NCBI RefSeq assembly: GCF_900113045.1
Contig: NZ_FONY01000044.1
Coordinates: 1 to 41,090, forward strand
Direction: 5' to 3'
DNA from: Thermoflexibacter ruber
GTDB taxonomy: Bacteria; Bacteroidota; Bacteroidia; Cytophagales; Thermoflexibacteraceae
Length of the DNA: 41,090 nt
In this document: one piece after another, positions 27,832-35,829 of the stretch
Position numbering within the stretch: the stretch's first letter is position 1
Layout of the letters: each line of letters begins with the position of its first letter
Notes under the pieces: generated by a model
The model's input: the letters and a program-made list of their open reading frames with translations, nothing else
Databases searched by the model: none
What the model was told of the DNA's origin: nothing
Made by a program: the position numbers and the translations under genes

Positions 27832-30800
27832 TCACAAGCTATTCCCTATCATTACAAAGCCGTTCCAGTAATAAGGCATGGCATACTTCTTATCTTTGAG
27901 CAATCTTAACTTGGAGCGACGCAAGGCTTCTGACTTGCTCATTTTTCTGTTTCTTGAAAGTTGAGTGTAAAAATCTACAACCAATTCTTTGGTAGCCGTA
28001 TCAGTAACTTTCCAAAGAGAAACCATGATGTTTTTTGCTCCTGCATAGAGAAAACTGCGCGCCAAGCCAACTATACCTTCTCCTTTGATTACTTTGCCAA
28101 GCCCTGTTTCACAAGCACTTAGCACTACCAAGTCTGCATTGAGTTGGAGGTTATATACTTCGCTTGAGTGAAGAATTCCGTCCTCTTTATCATTATTTTG
28201 CTTGTAAAGAATGATACCTGAAAGTGCAGGATTTTGTGTATTGACAAAGCCGTGGGTGGCAAAGTGAATGTATCTATAATCTTTTAAGTCCAATCTTTTT
28301 AATGCCCCTTCTGTGGCTTTCTCCCCTTTAAAAATTTCTCTTTTATTTTTATCAAAAAGTTGGGCTATTTCATCTACTTCCTGCTCGGTAGCGGGCAAGG
28401 GATTGAGAAACTCCTCTTGGTAATCTCGGCGAGCATTTTCGTTCAAATCTATTGGCAATACTTCTAAATCAGATTCTGATACTTGTTTAGTGCTTTTCTT
28501 AGCACTCATGGGCGTAGCCAAAAGATTTCTTGTTCTGTTTTTAAAAATAGGAGCAAATGCCAAATAATCATGCTGAGGTGTTTGGGTTTGCTCAGACTTA
28601 TTGAGCAAAAGTAAAGAAGAATACGAATAAGCAAAATTGTACTTTTTTAATAAGTAAGGCATCTCAGCAAAGTTGTCTATGGCTATATTCTTCTTTTCGA
28701 GTTTCTTTGCATCTATCAATGCCTCTAAGGAAACAATGCCCAAAACTGCATCAGGAATAATGAGCAAGTTTTTTCCAACTATCAAATTTTCAATAGGTTC
28801 TATCAGTTTTCTGTAAAGTTTTATCCCATAGTCATACGCAGGCTTTTCCAATTTATAGTACAAACTGCCTCTAAAAGCTCTCAAATCTTTCTCAAAAGTA
28901 GGCTCTTTGGTAAGTTGGGTTACATGATACCCTTTTTCTGAAAGTGTGAAAATATAAATAGATTCATTCCCAACGAAATACTCTACTAAGGTAAGTTTTT
29001 CTTTTTTCTTGTCTTTCTTGAGGGTATTTTCTAACTCATGGAAATCCACATCGCTTACTTTGTATTTCAAATCGTAGTATTTGGGGTAGGTTTTTTCCAA
29101 GTGGGCGATGAGTTGGTCATACTTGGTCTTATACTCAAAAATCTTTGCTTTCAAAGTCTTGACTTTGTGTTTATCTGCACTTTCTTTGCTGACTTCTTCT
29201 TTGGTCAGTGCCTTATCTAAGCGATGCAGTTCTTCCCTTAGCTCATATTCTTTGCTTAGGAGGCTGTCTGGGATTCCTGCTATTTTGCGTGCTTGAACAT
29301 CAGCTATGGCACTTCTGAGGACACCTGCCTTACTTTTTTCAGAAAAGATAAATGCCTCTTGGTAAAATCTCTTGTCATTGAGCATATTGGAGAGTTGCAA
29401 GCACAGTTTAATTCCCTCTTCGTAGATAGGTACGGTATATTCTGCCAAAAGAATCTTTGAACCTTCGGACTTGTAGCTATTACGCATTTTTTCAATCAAG
29501 TCCGTAGCAAGTTCGTAATGTGCTAAAGCATGATTCAAGCAATTCACTTTGGTTTCGTTAGGTACAGCACATTTCTTGAGCAAGCGAGCCTTGCTGTCCA
29601 AGACTTTAAGCAATAAGGGTTCTGAGAGCGTTTTTTCTATGGAAGGCAAAGCAAGGAAGTTAGTATCCTCAAAGTCAGGAATAAGAGCTGTCATAGCCTT
29701 TTGCAAATAGTGCAATGCTTCCATGTCTTGGTTCATCTGCTCCCTAATTCTGGCTAAGTGGTAGTAGTCTTCGGCTACCGCAGGGTGTTTCTTACCTAAG
29801 ACTTTTTCATAGACTTTGATGGACTTCAAAGTATAGTCTATGGCGAGTTCCCAGTTGTGGGCTTTCTGTGCTAACGCTCCTAACTGGCTATAAATCTTTC
29901 CTATATATGGGTGTTCCTTGCTTTTTAGTACATTGCTGTAAATGGCTAAGGCTTTCAAAAGATGCTCTTTTGCCAAAGAATCCTGCCCTATTTCCTTAAA
30001 AAGAGACCCCAAACTGCTATAAATAGAGGCTGTAGTAGGGTGATTTTCTTTCAAAGATTTTTGAGCAATATTTAAAGCCTCTTCATAATATTTCTTCGCC
30101 TTTTCGTACTCTTTTTTCGTGAAATGTGTATCTCCTAAGTGTAATAGATTTTCTGCCTTCTCGGGGTGATGGGTATGGAGTTTTTCTTGGCGAATTGCTA
30201 AGGCTTTTTCCTGATAATGAATAGCTTGGTCTATATCTCCTTTGGAAGCATACGTAACTCCTAAGTGGTCAAGCACACTTGCATATTGCTCTGAGGGTAT
30301 ATCTTCTAAGGTTTGTAAGGCTTTCTGCTCATATTCCAGTGCCGCATCAAACAATCCGCTCTTTTGCTTGCTAATACCAATGTTCAGGTTTGCTTTGGCG
30401 ATGTGGCTAAGATTATTCAAAGAATCCTTACGCCAGAAATTCAGTGCTTTTTCTTGGTAAACTGTAGCAGAGTCGTATTCTCCTTTGGCATCAGCAATGA
30501 GTCCTGTAATGTGCCAATTTAAAGCTATCATCGCACTGTCTTTGCTGTATTGAGTAGCTTTTCGCAGATATTCAAGGGCTTTTTCGTAATCTCCTATTTT
30601 TTGGTAGTTGTCTGCAAGGGTTTGAATAATGGAGGCAAGGGTAACTACGTCTTTGGATTTGTTCTTTTGCAGTATTTTCAAAGTCCTGTCCATACTTTCT
30701 GCGGCTTGGTAGTAATAGCCCGAAGCTAATAGTATTTTACCTTCATTTAAGTAGGCATCTGCCAATTTTTTCCATGAAGGCTTAGATTTATCTACTTGCA

Positions 30801-31254
30801 AGCGTAAAGCAACTGCTTTATTTGCATATTGCATGGCTAAGTCGTAGAGGTGGAGTTTTTCTACGATTTTGGATTTCCAAAGGTAAGCATCAGCCGAGAG
30901 GTCTAAGGCAAGGGGACGCATAGACATTCCCACTTTGGCTAATTTTCTACGTTCTATGGTTGCTAAAACACTGTCAATAAAAAACTTAGCAGGTTCGTAA
31001 TTTCCTTTTTCAAAATAATTTTTTGCCAAATTACTTAAACATACCGCATGCAGGGTGTAGCGCCCTCTCTTAGCAAACTCGGGAGCAGCTTGCAAAAAGT
31101 AGGTATTGGCACTATCAGTGCGTTGTTTATTTTGGAAGTGGAGTGCTTTGTAATAAAGATGATATGCTCTGTCCAACTTGTTAGGCTTTACCTCTTGCCC
31201 ATACACATCTAAACAAAGTACAACCCACAAAAACAGTAGCAGTTTTAATTTCAT
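27832..31254 (-). CDS. Secreted TPR-CHAT protein, second copy of the architecture
   Basis: The 1140-residue product has a signal peptide (KLKLLLFLWVVLCLDVYGQ), a long array of TPRs (about 30-530) with regular Y-x-x-A-L-x-Y-x-x-K-A-L units of the kinesin-light-chain style, a coiled linker (about 650-720) and a C-terminal CHAT domain (about 740-1138). The catalytic pair is His1001 in HFATHGF and Cys1048 in VVLSACETGLG. Its TPRs are cleaner than those of the 5583 protein, and the CHAT domains differ in loop lengths, so these are not recent duplicates. Its location should be periplasmic or outer-surface. The 682-bp region upstream is long and structured. Confidence 0.9.
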   Translation of the reverse strand: MKLKLLLFLWVVLCLDVYGQEVKPNKLDRAYHLYYKALHFQNKQRTDSANTYFLQAAPEFAKRGRYTLHAVCLSNLAKNYFEKGNYEPAKFFIDSVLATIERRKLAKVGMSMRPLALDLSADAYLWKSKIVEKLHLYDLAMQYANKAVALRLQVDKSKPSWKKLADAYLNEGKILLASGYYYQAAESMDRTLKILQKNKSKDVVTLASIIQTLADNYQKIGDYEKALEYLRKATQYSKDSAMIALNWHITGLIADAKGEYDSATVYQEKALNFWRKDSLNNLSHIAKANLNIGISKQKSGLFDAALEYEQKALQTLEDIPSEQYASVLDHLGVTYASKGDIDQAIHYQEKALAIRQEKLHTHHPEKAENLLHLGDTHFTKKEYEKAKKYYEEALNIAQKSLKENHPTTASIYSSLGSLFKEIGQDSLAKEHLLKALAIYSNVLKSKEHPYIGKIYSQLGALAQKAHNWELAIDYTLKSIKVYEKVLGKKHPAVAEDYYHLARIREQMNQDMEALHYLQKAMTALIPDFEDTNFLALPSIEKTLSEPLLLKVLDSKARLLKKCAVPNETKVNCLNHALAHYELATDLIEKMRNSYKSEGSKILLAEYTVPIYEEGIKLCLQLSNMLNDKRFYQEAFIFSEKSKAGVLRSAIADVQARKIAGIPDSLLSKEYELREELHRLDKALTKEEVSKESADKHKVKTLKAKIFEYKTKYDQLIAHLEKTYPKYYDLKYKVSDVDFHELENTLKKDKKKEKLTLVEYFVGNESIYIFTLSEKGYHVTQLTKEPTFEKDLRAFRGSLYYKLEKPAYDYGIKLYRKLIEPIENLIVGKNLLIIPDAVLGIVSLEALIDAKKLEKKNIAIDNFAEMPYLLKKYNFAYSYSSLLLLNKSEQTQTPQHDYLAFAPIFKNRTRNLLATPMSAKKSTKQVSESDLEVLPIDLNENARRDYQEEFLNPLPATEQEVDEIAQLFDKNKREIFKGEKATEGALKRLDLKDYRYIHFATHGFVNTQNPALSGIILYKQNNDKEDGILHSSEVYNLQLNADLVVLSACETGLGKVIKGEGIVGLARSFLYAGAKNIMVSLWKVTDTATKELVVDFYTQLSRNRKMSKSEALRRSKLRLLKDKKYAMPYYWNGFVMIGNSL

Positions 31255-31572
31255 CTTAGCTTTTGGTTTAAAGAACCTAAAAATCTATCCGAATAAACGC
31301 AAATATGATGACTAAGGACTATTTAAGTCATAAAAAAAGTGTAAGTATAATGTAAGATTTTTATTTTTTATAAAATGTAAATTACACAAAATACTTAGGC
31401 AAGAAACTAAAAATAGTGATATTTCTTGGAATAGTACAAATTAAAATTTTTTTAATCTAAAAATTAGTCGCAAAAAATGTGTTTAGGATAATTCCTTTTG
31501 ACAACTTACTATGGTAGCTTTTAAAGGGAAATTAAATCAATTTGCTTGCGCTTAGATTTGCCTATTTTTAGT

Positions 31573-31616
31573 AAAGAGGGAACTTTTATATTTGTAAAAA
31601 GTCCCTTTATTTTTGA
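31573..31616 (+). terminator. Terminator-like hairpin without an assigned gene
   Basis: Arms AAAGAGGGAACTTTT (31573-31587) and AAAAAGTCCCTTT (31596-31608) pair with two bulged A residues and are followed by ATTTTTG. No plus-strand gene ends nearby, so it may close an unannotated short transcript. Apart from this, 31255-31570 shows only AT-rich sequence with no open frame that I can support. Confidence 0.35.
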
Positions 31617-31624
31617 GTCATTGT

Positions 31625-31654
31625 TAAGTAATTCAACTTTCTCAAACGTTCTTT
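31625..31654 (+). repeat. Bipartite motif, copy A
   Basis: TAAGTAATTCAAC, a 9-nt spacer and CGTTCTTT. The same two blocks with the same spacing recur exactly 210 bp downstream (31835-31864), while the spacers differ. Confidence 0.6.
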
Positions 31655-31779
31655 AAAATTAATTAGACATTTTTGAATATTTGTATTAAAATAAATTGTT
31701 ATGTCAAAGTAAAAAGATACATCAAACCTCTAACAGAATCCCGACTTGCAGAGTTGTAATAAGGTTATAAATACAGGGA

Positions 31780-31818
31780 AAATAATCTTTTACGCAGACC
31801 TGTCAGGCGATTATTTTA
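31780..31818. repeat. Hairpin upstream of cruF
   Basis: A 9-bp perfect stem (AAAATAATC with GATTATTTT) encloses an inner CGC/GCG pair and the small palindrome CCTGTCAGG. It lies between the two copies of the bipartite motif. It may be a decayed intergenic repeat or a leader structure. Confidence 0.4.
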
Positions 31819-31834
31819 AGTAGTCAAGGGTAAG

Positions 31835-31864
31835 TAAGTAATTCAACAAAAATAATCGTTCTTT
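31835..31864 (+). promoter_or_regulatory. Bipartite motif, copy B, upstream of cruF
   Basis: TAAGTAATTCAAC-N9-CGTTCTTT, 72 bp before the cruF start. The conserved blocks with a variable spacer suggest a binding site for a regulator or a duplicated promoter part; this is an inference. Confidence 0.4.
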
Positions 31865-31936
31865 CAAAATTTGTAACTAATTTATAACTAATACTTTATA
31901 ATTTTAAAAAGAACGCATAAAAAAGTTGACTTAAGT

Positions 31937-32599
31937 ATGACCATTTATATTTTAAATCGTGCCATTACGCTAAATTTCTTTTGGACAGCAAGTTTAGTAC
32001 TATCTATGCACTTCTTTGGCTTTTTCTTGATGAATTGGGAAGTAACAAGGTCTTTTTTTGAGGCACTTACTCCCGCTAACTTACTTGTTTCTGGCTTTGT
32101 ATTGTTGGCATTCCACCCATCTTGGAGTAGAAAGTTTACTCTTGCTTGCTTATTAGTATTTTTGGGTGGTTTCTTTATCGAGGTAGTAGGGGTACATTCA
32201 GGGCTTATTTTTGGAGAATACGTCTATGGAGAAGCCTTAGGAATTAAGATATTAGGTGTGCCTCTTACTATTGGGTTAAATTGGTTAGTGCTGATTTATG
32301 CTACGGCATCTTTAGTAGCAGATTGGCAAGTCCCTATCATCTTTAAAGCATTCATTCCTGCTGTCTTAATGACCACCTTAGATTATTTGATTGAGCCTGT
32401 GGCTATTGTACATGATTTTTGGCATTGGTTTGGACACCCCGTCCCACTGAAAAACTATGTAGGCTGGTTTATCTCTGCTTATGTATTAGCATGGGTATTT
32501 TTCTATCTCGACGCACCTAAAAAAAACCGAATGGCTTATGTTATTCTTTTGGCTCAACTATTTTTCTTTGGTATGCACTGGCTTTGGGCATTTGACTAA
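31937..32599 (+). CDS. cruF: Carotenoid biosynthesis protein, CruF-like 1',2'-hydratase
   Basis: This 220-residue integral membrane protein has about seven hydrophobic segments and the conserved features of the CruF (DUF422) family, including FFIEVVGVHSGLIFGEYVYG, GVPLTIGLNWLVL and the DYLIEPVA segment followed by WHWFGHPVPLKNYVGWF. CruF adds water to the 1',2' double bond of acyclic carotenoid ends, a step toward hydroxylated monocyclic carotenoids such as those of flexixanthin or myxol type in Cytophagales. Other carotenoid genes are not in the window. menD follows 70 bp downstream in the same direction. Confidence 0.85.
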   Translation: MTIYILNRAITLNFFWTASLVLSMHFFGFFLMNWEVTRSFFEALTPANLLVSGFVLLAFHPSWSRKFTLACLLVFLGGFFIEVVGVHSGLIFGEYVYGEALGIKILGVPLTIGLNWLVLIYATASLVADWQVPIIFKAFIPAVLMTTLDYLIEPVAIVHDFWHWFGHPVPLKNYVGWFISAYVLAWVFFYLDAPKKNRMAYVILLAQLFFFGMHWLWAFD

Positions 32600-32669
32600 A
32601 TAAATATTTTTATTGCTCATTCCCTTTAAATTCATATTTTTACGTTGCAGAGATAGCTATACAAATTTC

Positions 32670-34421
32670 ATGTTACCTTTTATGTATCCTTATCAACCCA
32701 TCATTAATATCGCCGAAATCTGTTCTCAACATGGTTTGAAGCAGGTAGTTCTTTCTCCAGGTTCCAGATGCGCCCCACTTACTATTGCTTTTGCTCGCCA
32801 TCCTGAAATTAGTACTTATATTATTCCTGATGAGCGCAGTGCCGCTTTTATTGCTTTGGGCATGGCACAGCAACTCAACCAACCCCTTGCTTTGCTCTGT
32901 ACCTCTGGTTCGGCAGGTTTGAACTACTACCCTGCTATTGCAGAAGCTTATTACCAACAAATTCCGCTTTTAGTATTGACTGCGGATAGACCCCCAGAGT
33001 GGATAGACCAAGCCGATGGGCAGACGATTCGCCAAAAAAATATGTATGCCAATCACATCAAGGCAAGTTACGAACTGCCTGTGGATTACTCGCATCCTGA
33101 CGCAGTTTGGCAGATAGAACGCACAATGAATGAGGCAATTAATCTATGTAAGGCTTACCCTCCAGCCCCTGTGCATGTCAATTTGCCCTTTAGAGAACCC
33201 CTCTACCCACCTGAAAACTTTGAAATGAAATTTGATAAAAGTGTAAAGATTTTTAAAGAAACAAAGAGCGTTCCTACTTTGCCACAAAATGCCTGGGAGG
33301 AGATTTTAGAAGTATGGAATCTGGCAGAGAAAGTATTGGTAGTGGGTGGGCAGAATAGATTGGATACTGAATTGTGCGATGGCTTGCAAAGTAAATTGGG
33401 CATCGTACTTATTGCAGATGTTATTTCAAACTTGCACCCTTGCCCGATAGATAAAATCCATTTCCAAGATATTTTTTTAGCTAACAAAGAAATCCAACAA
33501 AAATTGGGACAAGCCGATTTGCTGATTACTTTTGGGAAATCTGTGATTTCTAAAAACTTAAAATTGTATCTAAGGAATCAAAAACCGAAACATCATTGGC
33601 ACATACAAGAGGCGGGAAATGTCCCTGATACTTTTAAAAGTCTGAGCAGGGTGATTAGAACTACACCTACTTATTTTTTTAATAATCTTGCTCAAAAGCA
33701 AAAAACTAAACCTCACATTATGGGAAGAAGACTTGCATACCTCAATTCATGGACAGAGCAAGAAGTTTCGTTCATCAATCGTCTAATACTTCCCATAGAT
33801 TTCTCAAAAAATATTGCTGATATTTTTGAAACATCAGCTTTTAATGAGAAACCTTTGTCTGAGCTGGAGGTAGTGAGTGCAATCATGAAAAATATTCACC
33901 ATGCAAATTTGCATTTGGCTAATAGCATGACGGTTCGCTATGCCAACTACTTGCAACTGCCCTCCAATAGCAGCGTAGAAGTATTTGCTAATCGTGGGAC
34001 AAGCGGCATAGACGGTTGCCTTAGTACAGCAGTAGGTCATGCCTTAGCCCAACCTGACAGAATGAATGTGCTAATTATAGGAGATTTAGCATTTTTTTAT
34101 GACCGCAACGGACTATGGCACAACTACCTGCCTAAAAACCTAAAAATTGTTGTCCTGAACAATCACGGGGGGGGTATTTTCAAAATGATAGATGCTGGTA
34201 GAGTCCCCGAGGCTGATGAGTATTTTGTAACCAAACAATCCCTTAAAGCAGAACGCACTGCGATTGATGCAGGCATAGAATACTTTTACGCTAATAGTAG
34301 GTCTGATTTTCAAAAAGTTTTAAAAATATTTTTGCAAACCAATGAAAAGGCTCAGCTATTAGAAATCGAAACCTATATAGAGGAGAATATGCAAATTTTA
34401 AATGAATACAAGAAAATATAG
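32670..34421 (+). CDS. menD: 2-succinyl-5-enolpyruvyl-6-hydroxy-3-cyclohexene-1-carboxylate synthase
   Basis: MenD is a thiamine-diphosphate enzyme that joins isochorismate and 2-oxoglutarate in menaquinone synthesis. The start at 32670 (583 residues) is preferred over 32613 because it puts the catalytic Glu of PDERSAAF at residue 55, as in the E. coli enzyme. Other markers are LSPGSRCAPLT, the CTSGSAGLNYYPAI segment, ADRPPE, and the cofactor motif GDLAFFYDRNGL ending in LNNHGGGIF. The NNHGGGIF codons contain a G8 run (34167-34174) with the frame intact. The gene lies downstream of cruF and converges on a glycosyltransferase gene with a 13-bp gap. Confidence 0.96.
   Translation: MLPFMYPYQPIINIAEICSQHGLKQVVLSPGSRCAPLTIAFARHPEISTYIIPDERSAAFIALGMAQQLNQPLALLCTSGSAGLNYYPAIAEAYYQQIPLLVLTADRPPEWIDQADGQTIRQKNMYANHIKASYELPVDYSHPDAVWQIERTMNEAINLCKAYPPAPVHVNLPFREPLYPPENFEMKFDKSVKIFKETKSVPTLPQNAWEEILEVWNLAEKVLVVGGQNRLDTELCDGLQSKLGIVLIADVISNLHPCPIDKIHFQDIFLANKEIQQKLGQADLLITFGKSVISKNLKLYLRNQKPKHHWHIQEAGNVPDTFKSLSRVIRTTPTYFFNNLAQKQKTKPHIMGRRLAYLNSWTEQEVSFINRLILPIDFSKNIADIFETSAFNEKPLSELEVVSAIMKNIHHANLHLANSMTVRYANYLQLPSNSSVEVFANRGTSGIDGCLSTAVGHALAQPDRMNVLIIGDLAFFYDRNGLWHNYLPKNLKIVVLNNHGGGIFKMIDAGRVPEADEYFVTKQSLKAERTAIDAGIEYFYANSRSDFQKVLKIFLQTNEKAQLLEIETYIEENMQILNEYKKI
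34167..34174 (+). other. G8 homopolymer in menD
   Basis: Eight G residues encode the conserved Gly-Gly-Gly of the cofactor-binding region. It is a slippage-prone tract in an essential-looking gene, so it is also a likely place for sequencing error. The frame is intact here. Confidence 0.9.
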
Positions 34422-34434
34422 AAACTACTTTCTC

Positions 34435-35640
34435 TTATTTTATTTGCTTTAACTCTGCTAACAGACTTTCTAAAATTTTGGCTCTGTCAAACTCCTCCAA
34501 TGCAAGCTGTCGACTGCGACTGCCTATAGCCTGCTTTTCTGAAAGTGTCATTTTTGAAAGTGTTAAGATATTTTTTTTCAATGAGTTAAAATCATTGGGA
34601 AGGCTAACAAAACCTAATTGGTGTTGTTCAACGAGAGAGGCACCTTCGCCTCCCCCACAAAACAAAATAGGTAAACCAGTGGCCATCGCCTCGTAAATCT
34701 TGGAGGGTACTGTCCCTAAAACCACTGCCTTCTGAGCAATGAGCATCGCATCAAAGGTAGGTAAAAGCTTGGCAACTTCTTCATGCTTGACAGCCTCATG
34801 TAGGGAAATCCCTACCTCAGGATTTGATGCCACAAACTTAGCGATTTGATTTTTCTCATACCCATCACCAAAAATATGTAGTTCAGCATTTAATTCCTTA
34901 AAATTCAGGTTTTTACAAATAGATAGAATACCCTGAGCAATTCCAAGCAAACCTGCATATACTATTTTCAAAGGAACATTTCTCTGCTCAATGAAAGTTA
35001 GTGGTTGGAAAAGTTGGCAATCTACCCCCGTTCTATATAGAAAAGTAGGAGTTTGAGGCGCAAACTGTCCAACATACGTCAAAATTTCTTGTGATTGACC
35101 TATGCAAAGTTTTGCACTACGATATAAAAATTTTTCAATGGCATGGGCTATACGGTAAAGACCATTTTTAGAGATTTTTCCTAAATCTAATAAGGCACGA
35201 GGCCATAAGTCAGAGATGTTCAGAACAAATCTTGCTTTGTAAAAATTTGATAAAAAGTACGCCGACAAGGCTAAGAGCAAAGGAGGTGATTGGACGATGA
35301 CTATATCAGGCTTTTTTTGCCTTTTAAAAAAAATAGAAAACAATACAGAAAAAGAAAGGCTTGCCATACTTAGCAAGCGAGTTGTTAAATTATTGGCATT
35401 GGACGGGTAAAGTGGGAAATGCCTTACTAAGACCCTTTCATCATAGACTTGATAAAAAAAATAAGAGGAATAAGTTGGGAAAATCTTTCCCGTTGGATAG
35501 TTAGGCATAGCAGTCAAAACCTCTATTTGATACCCTGCTTTGGAAAGCCCCTGTGCCATATACCTCATGCGAGAAGCACATGCCCCCTGCTCAGGTGGAT
35601 AGTTAGGAGATATAATAAGAATATAACGGCTATTAGACAC
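34435..35640 (-). CDS. Glycosyltransferase family 4 (WbuB-like)
   Basis: A 401-residue GT-B glycosyltransferase. The N-terminal domain opens with ILIISPNYPPEQGACASRM and includes VLTAMPNYPTGKIFP, both typical of WbuB-like enzymes that extend surface polysaccharides. The C-terminal nucleotide-sugar domain has KIVYAGLLGIAQG, LHIFGDGYEK and PSKIYEAMATGLPILFCGGGEGA, with Glu residues placed as in the EX7E motif. A hydrophobic region near 85-135 may bind the membrane. The sugar transferred is unknown. It probably belongs, with the GT2 gene and the ABC permease, to surface glycan assembly, though an S9 peptidase gene lies between. Confidence 0.88.
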   Translation of the reverse strand: MSNSRYILIISPNYPPEQGACASRMRYMAQGLSKAGYQIEVLTAMPNYPTGKIFPTYSSYFFYQVYDERVLVRHFPLYPSNANNLTTRLLSMASLSFSVLFSIFFKRQKKPDIVIVQSPPLLLALSAYFLSNFYKARFVLNISDLWPRALLDLGKISKNGLYRIAHAIEKFLYRSAKLCIGQSQEILTYVGQFAPQTPTFLYRTGVDCQLFQPLTFIEQRNVPLKIVYAGLLGIAQGILSICKNLNFKELNAELHIFGDGYEKNQIAKFVASNPEVGISLHEAVKHEEVAKLLPTFDAMLIAQKAVVLGTVPSKIYEAMATGLPILFCGGGEGASLVEQHQLGFVSLPNDFNSLKKNILTLSKMTLSEKQAIGSRSRQLALEEFDRAKILESLLAELKQIK

Positions 35641-35829
35641 TGAAAAGTTGCTAAAATACTGATTAGGCTACAAAAATGAGAAAAATATAAAAAAAGATAG
35701 AGCTATGACTGACAAATTTGTTTGGAAAGTATCATAAACCTATTACTTAATATACATAAAAAAAATTATTACTATCTTGCTAAGCAAGTTTTTACAAACA
35801 TCTTAGTTCTCGAATTAACTATTTGATTT

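Noticed and set aside
32613-32669. Longer N-terminus of MenD
   Set aside because: The extra 19 residues do not resemble the family, and the start at 32670 places the catalytic Glu at position 55 as in E. coli.
35776-35793. CTTGC-TAA-GCAAG followed by TTTTT as a terminator
   Set aside because: The stem has only five pairs with a three-base loop, and it lies upstream of the S9 peptidase where no plus-strand gene ends.
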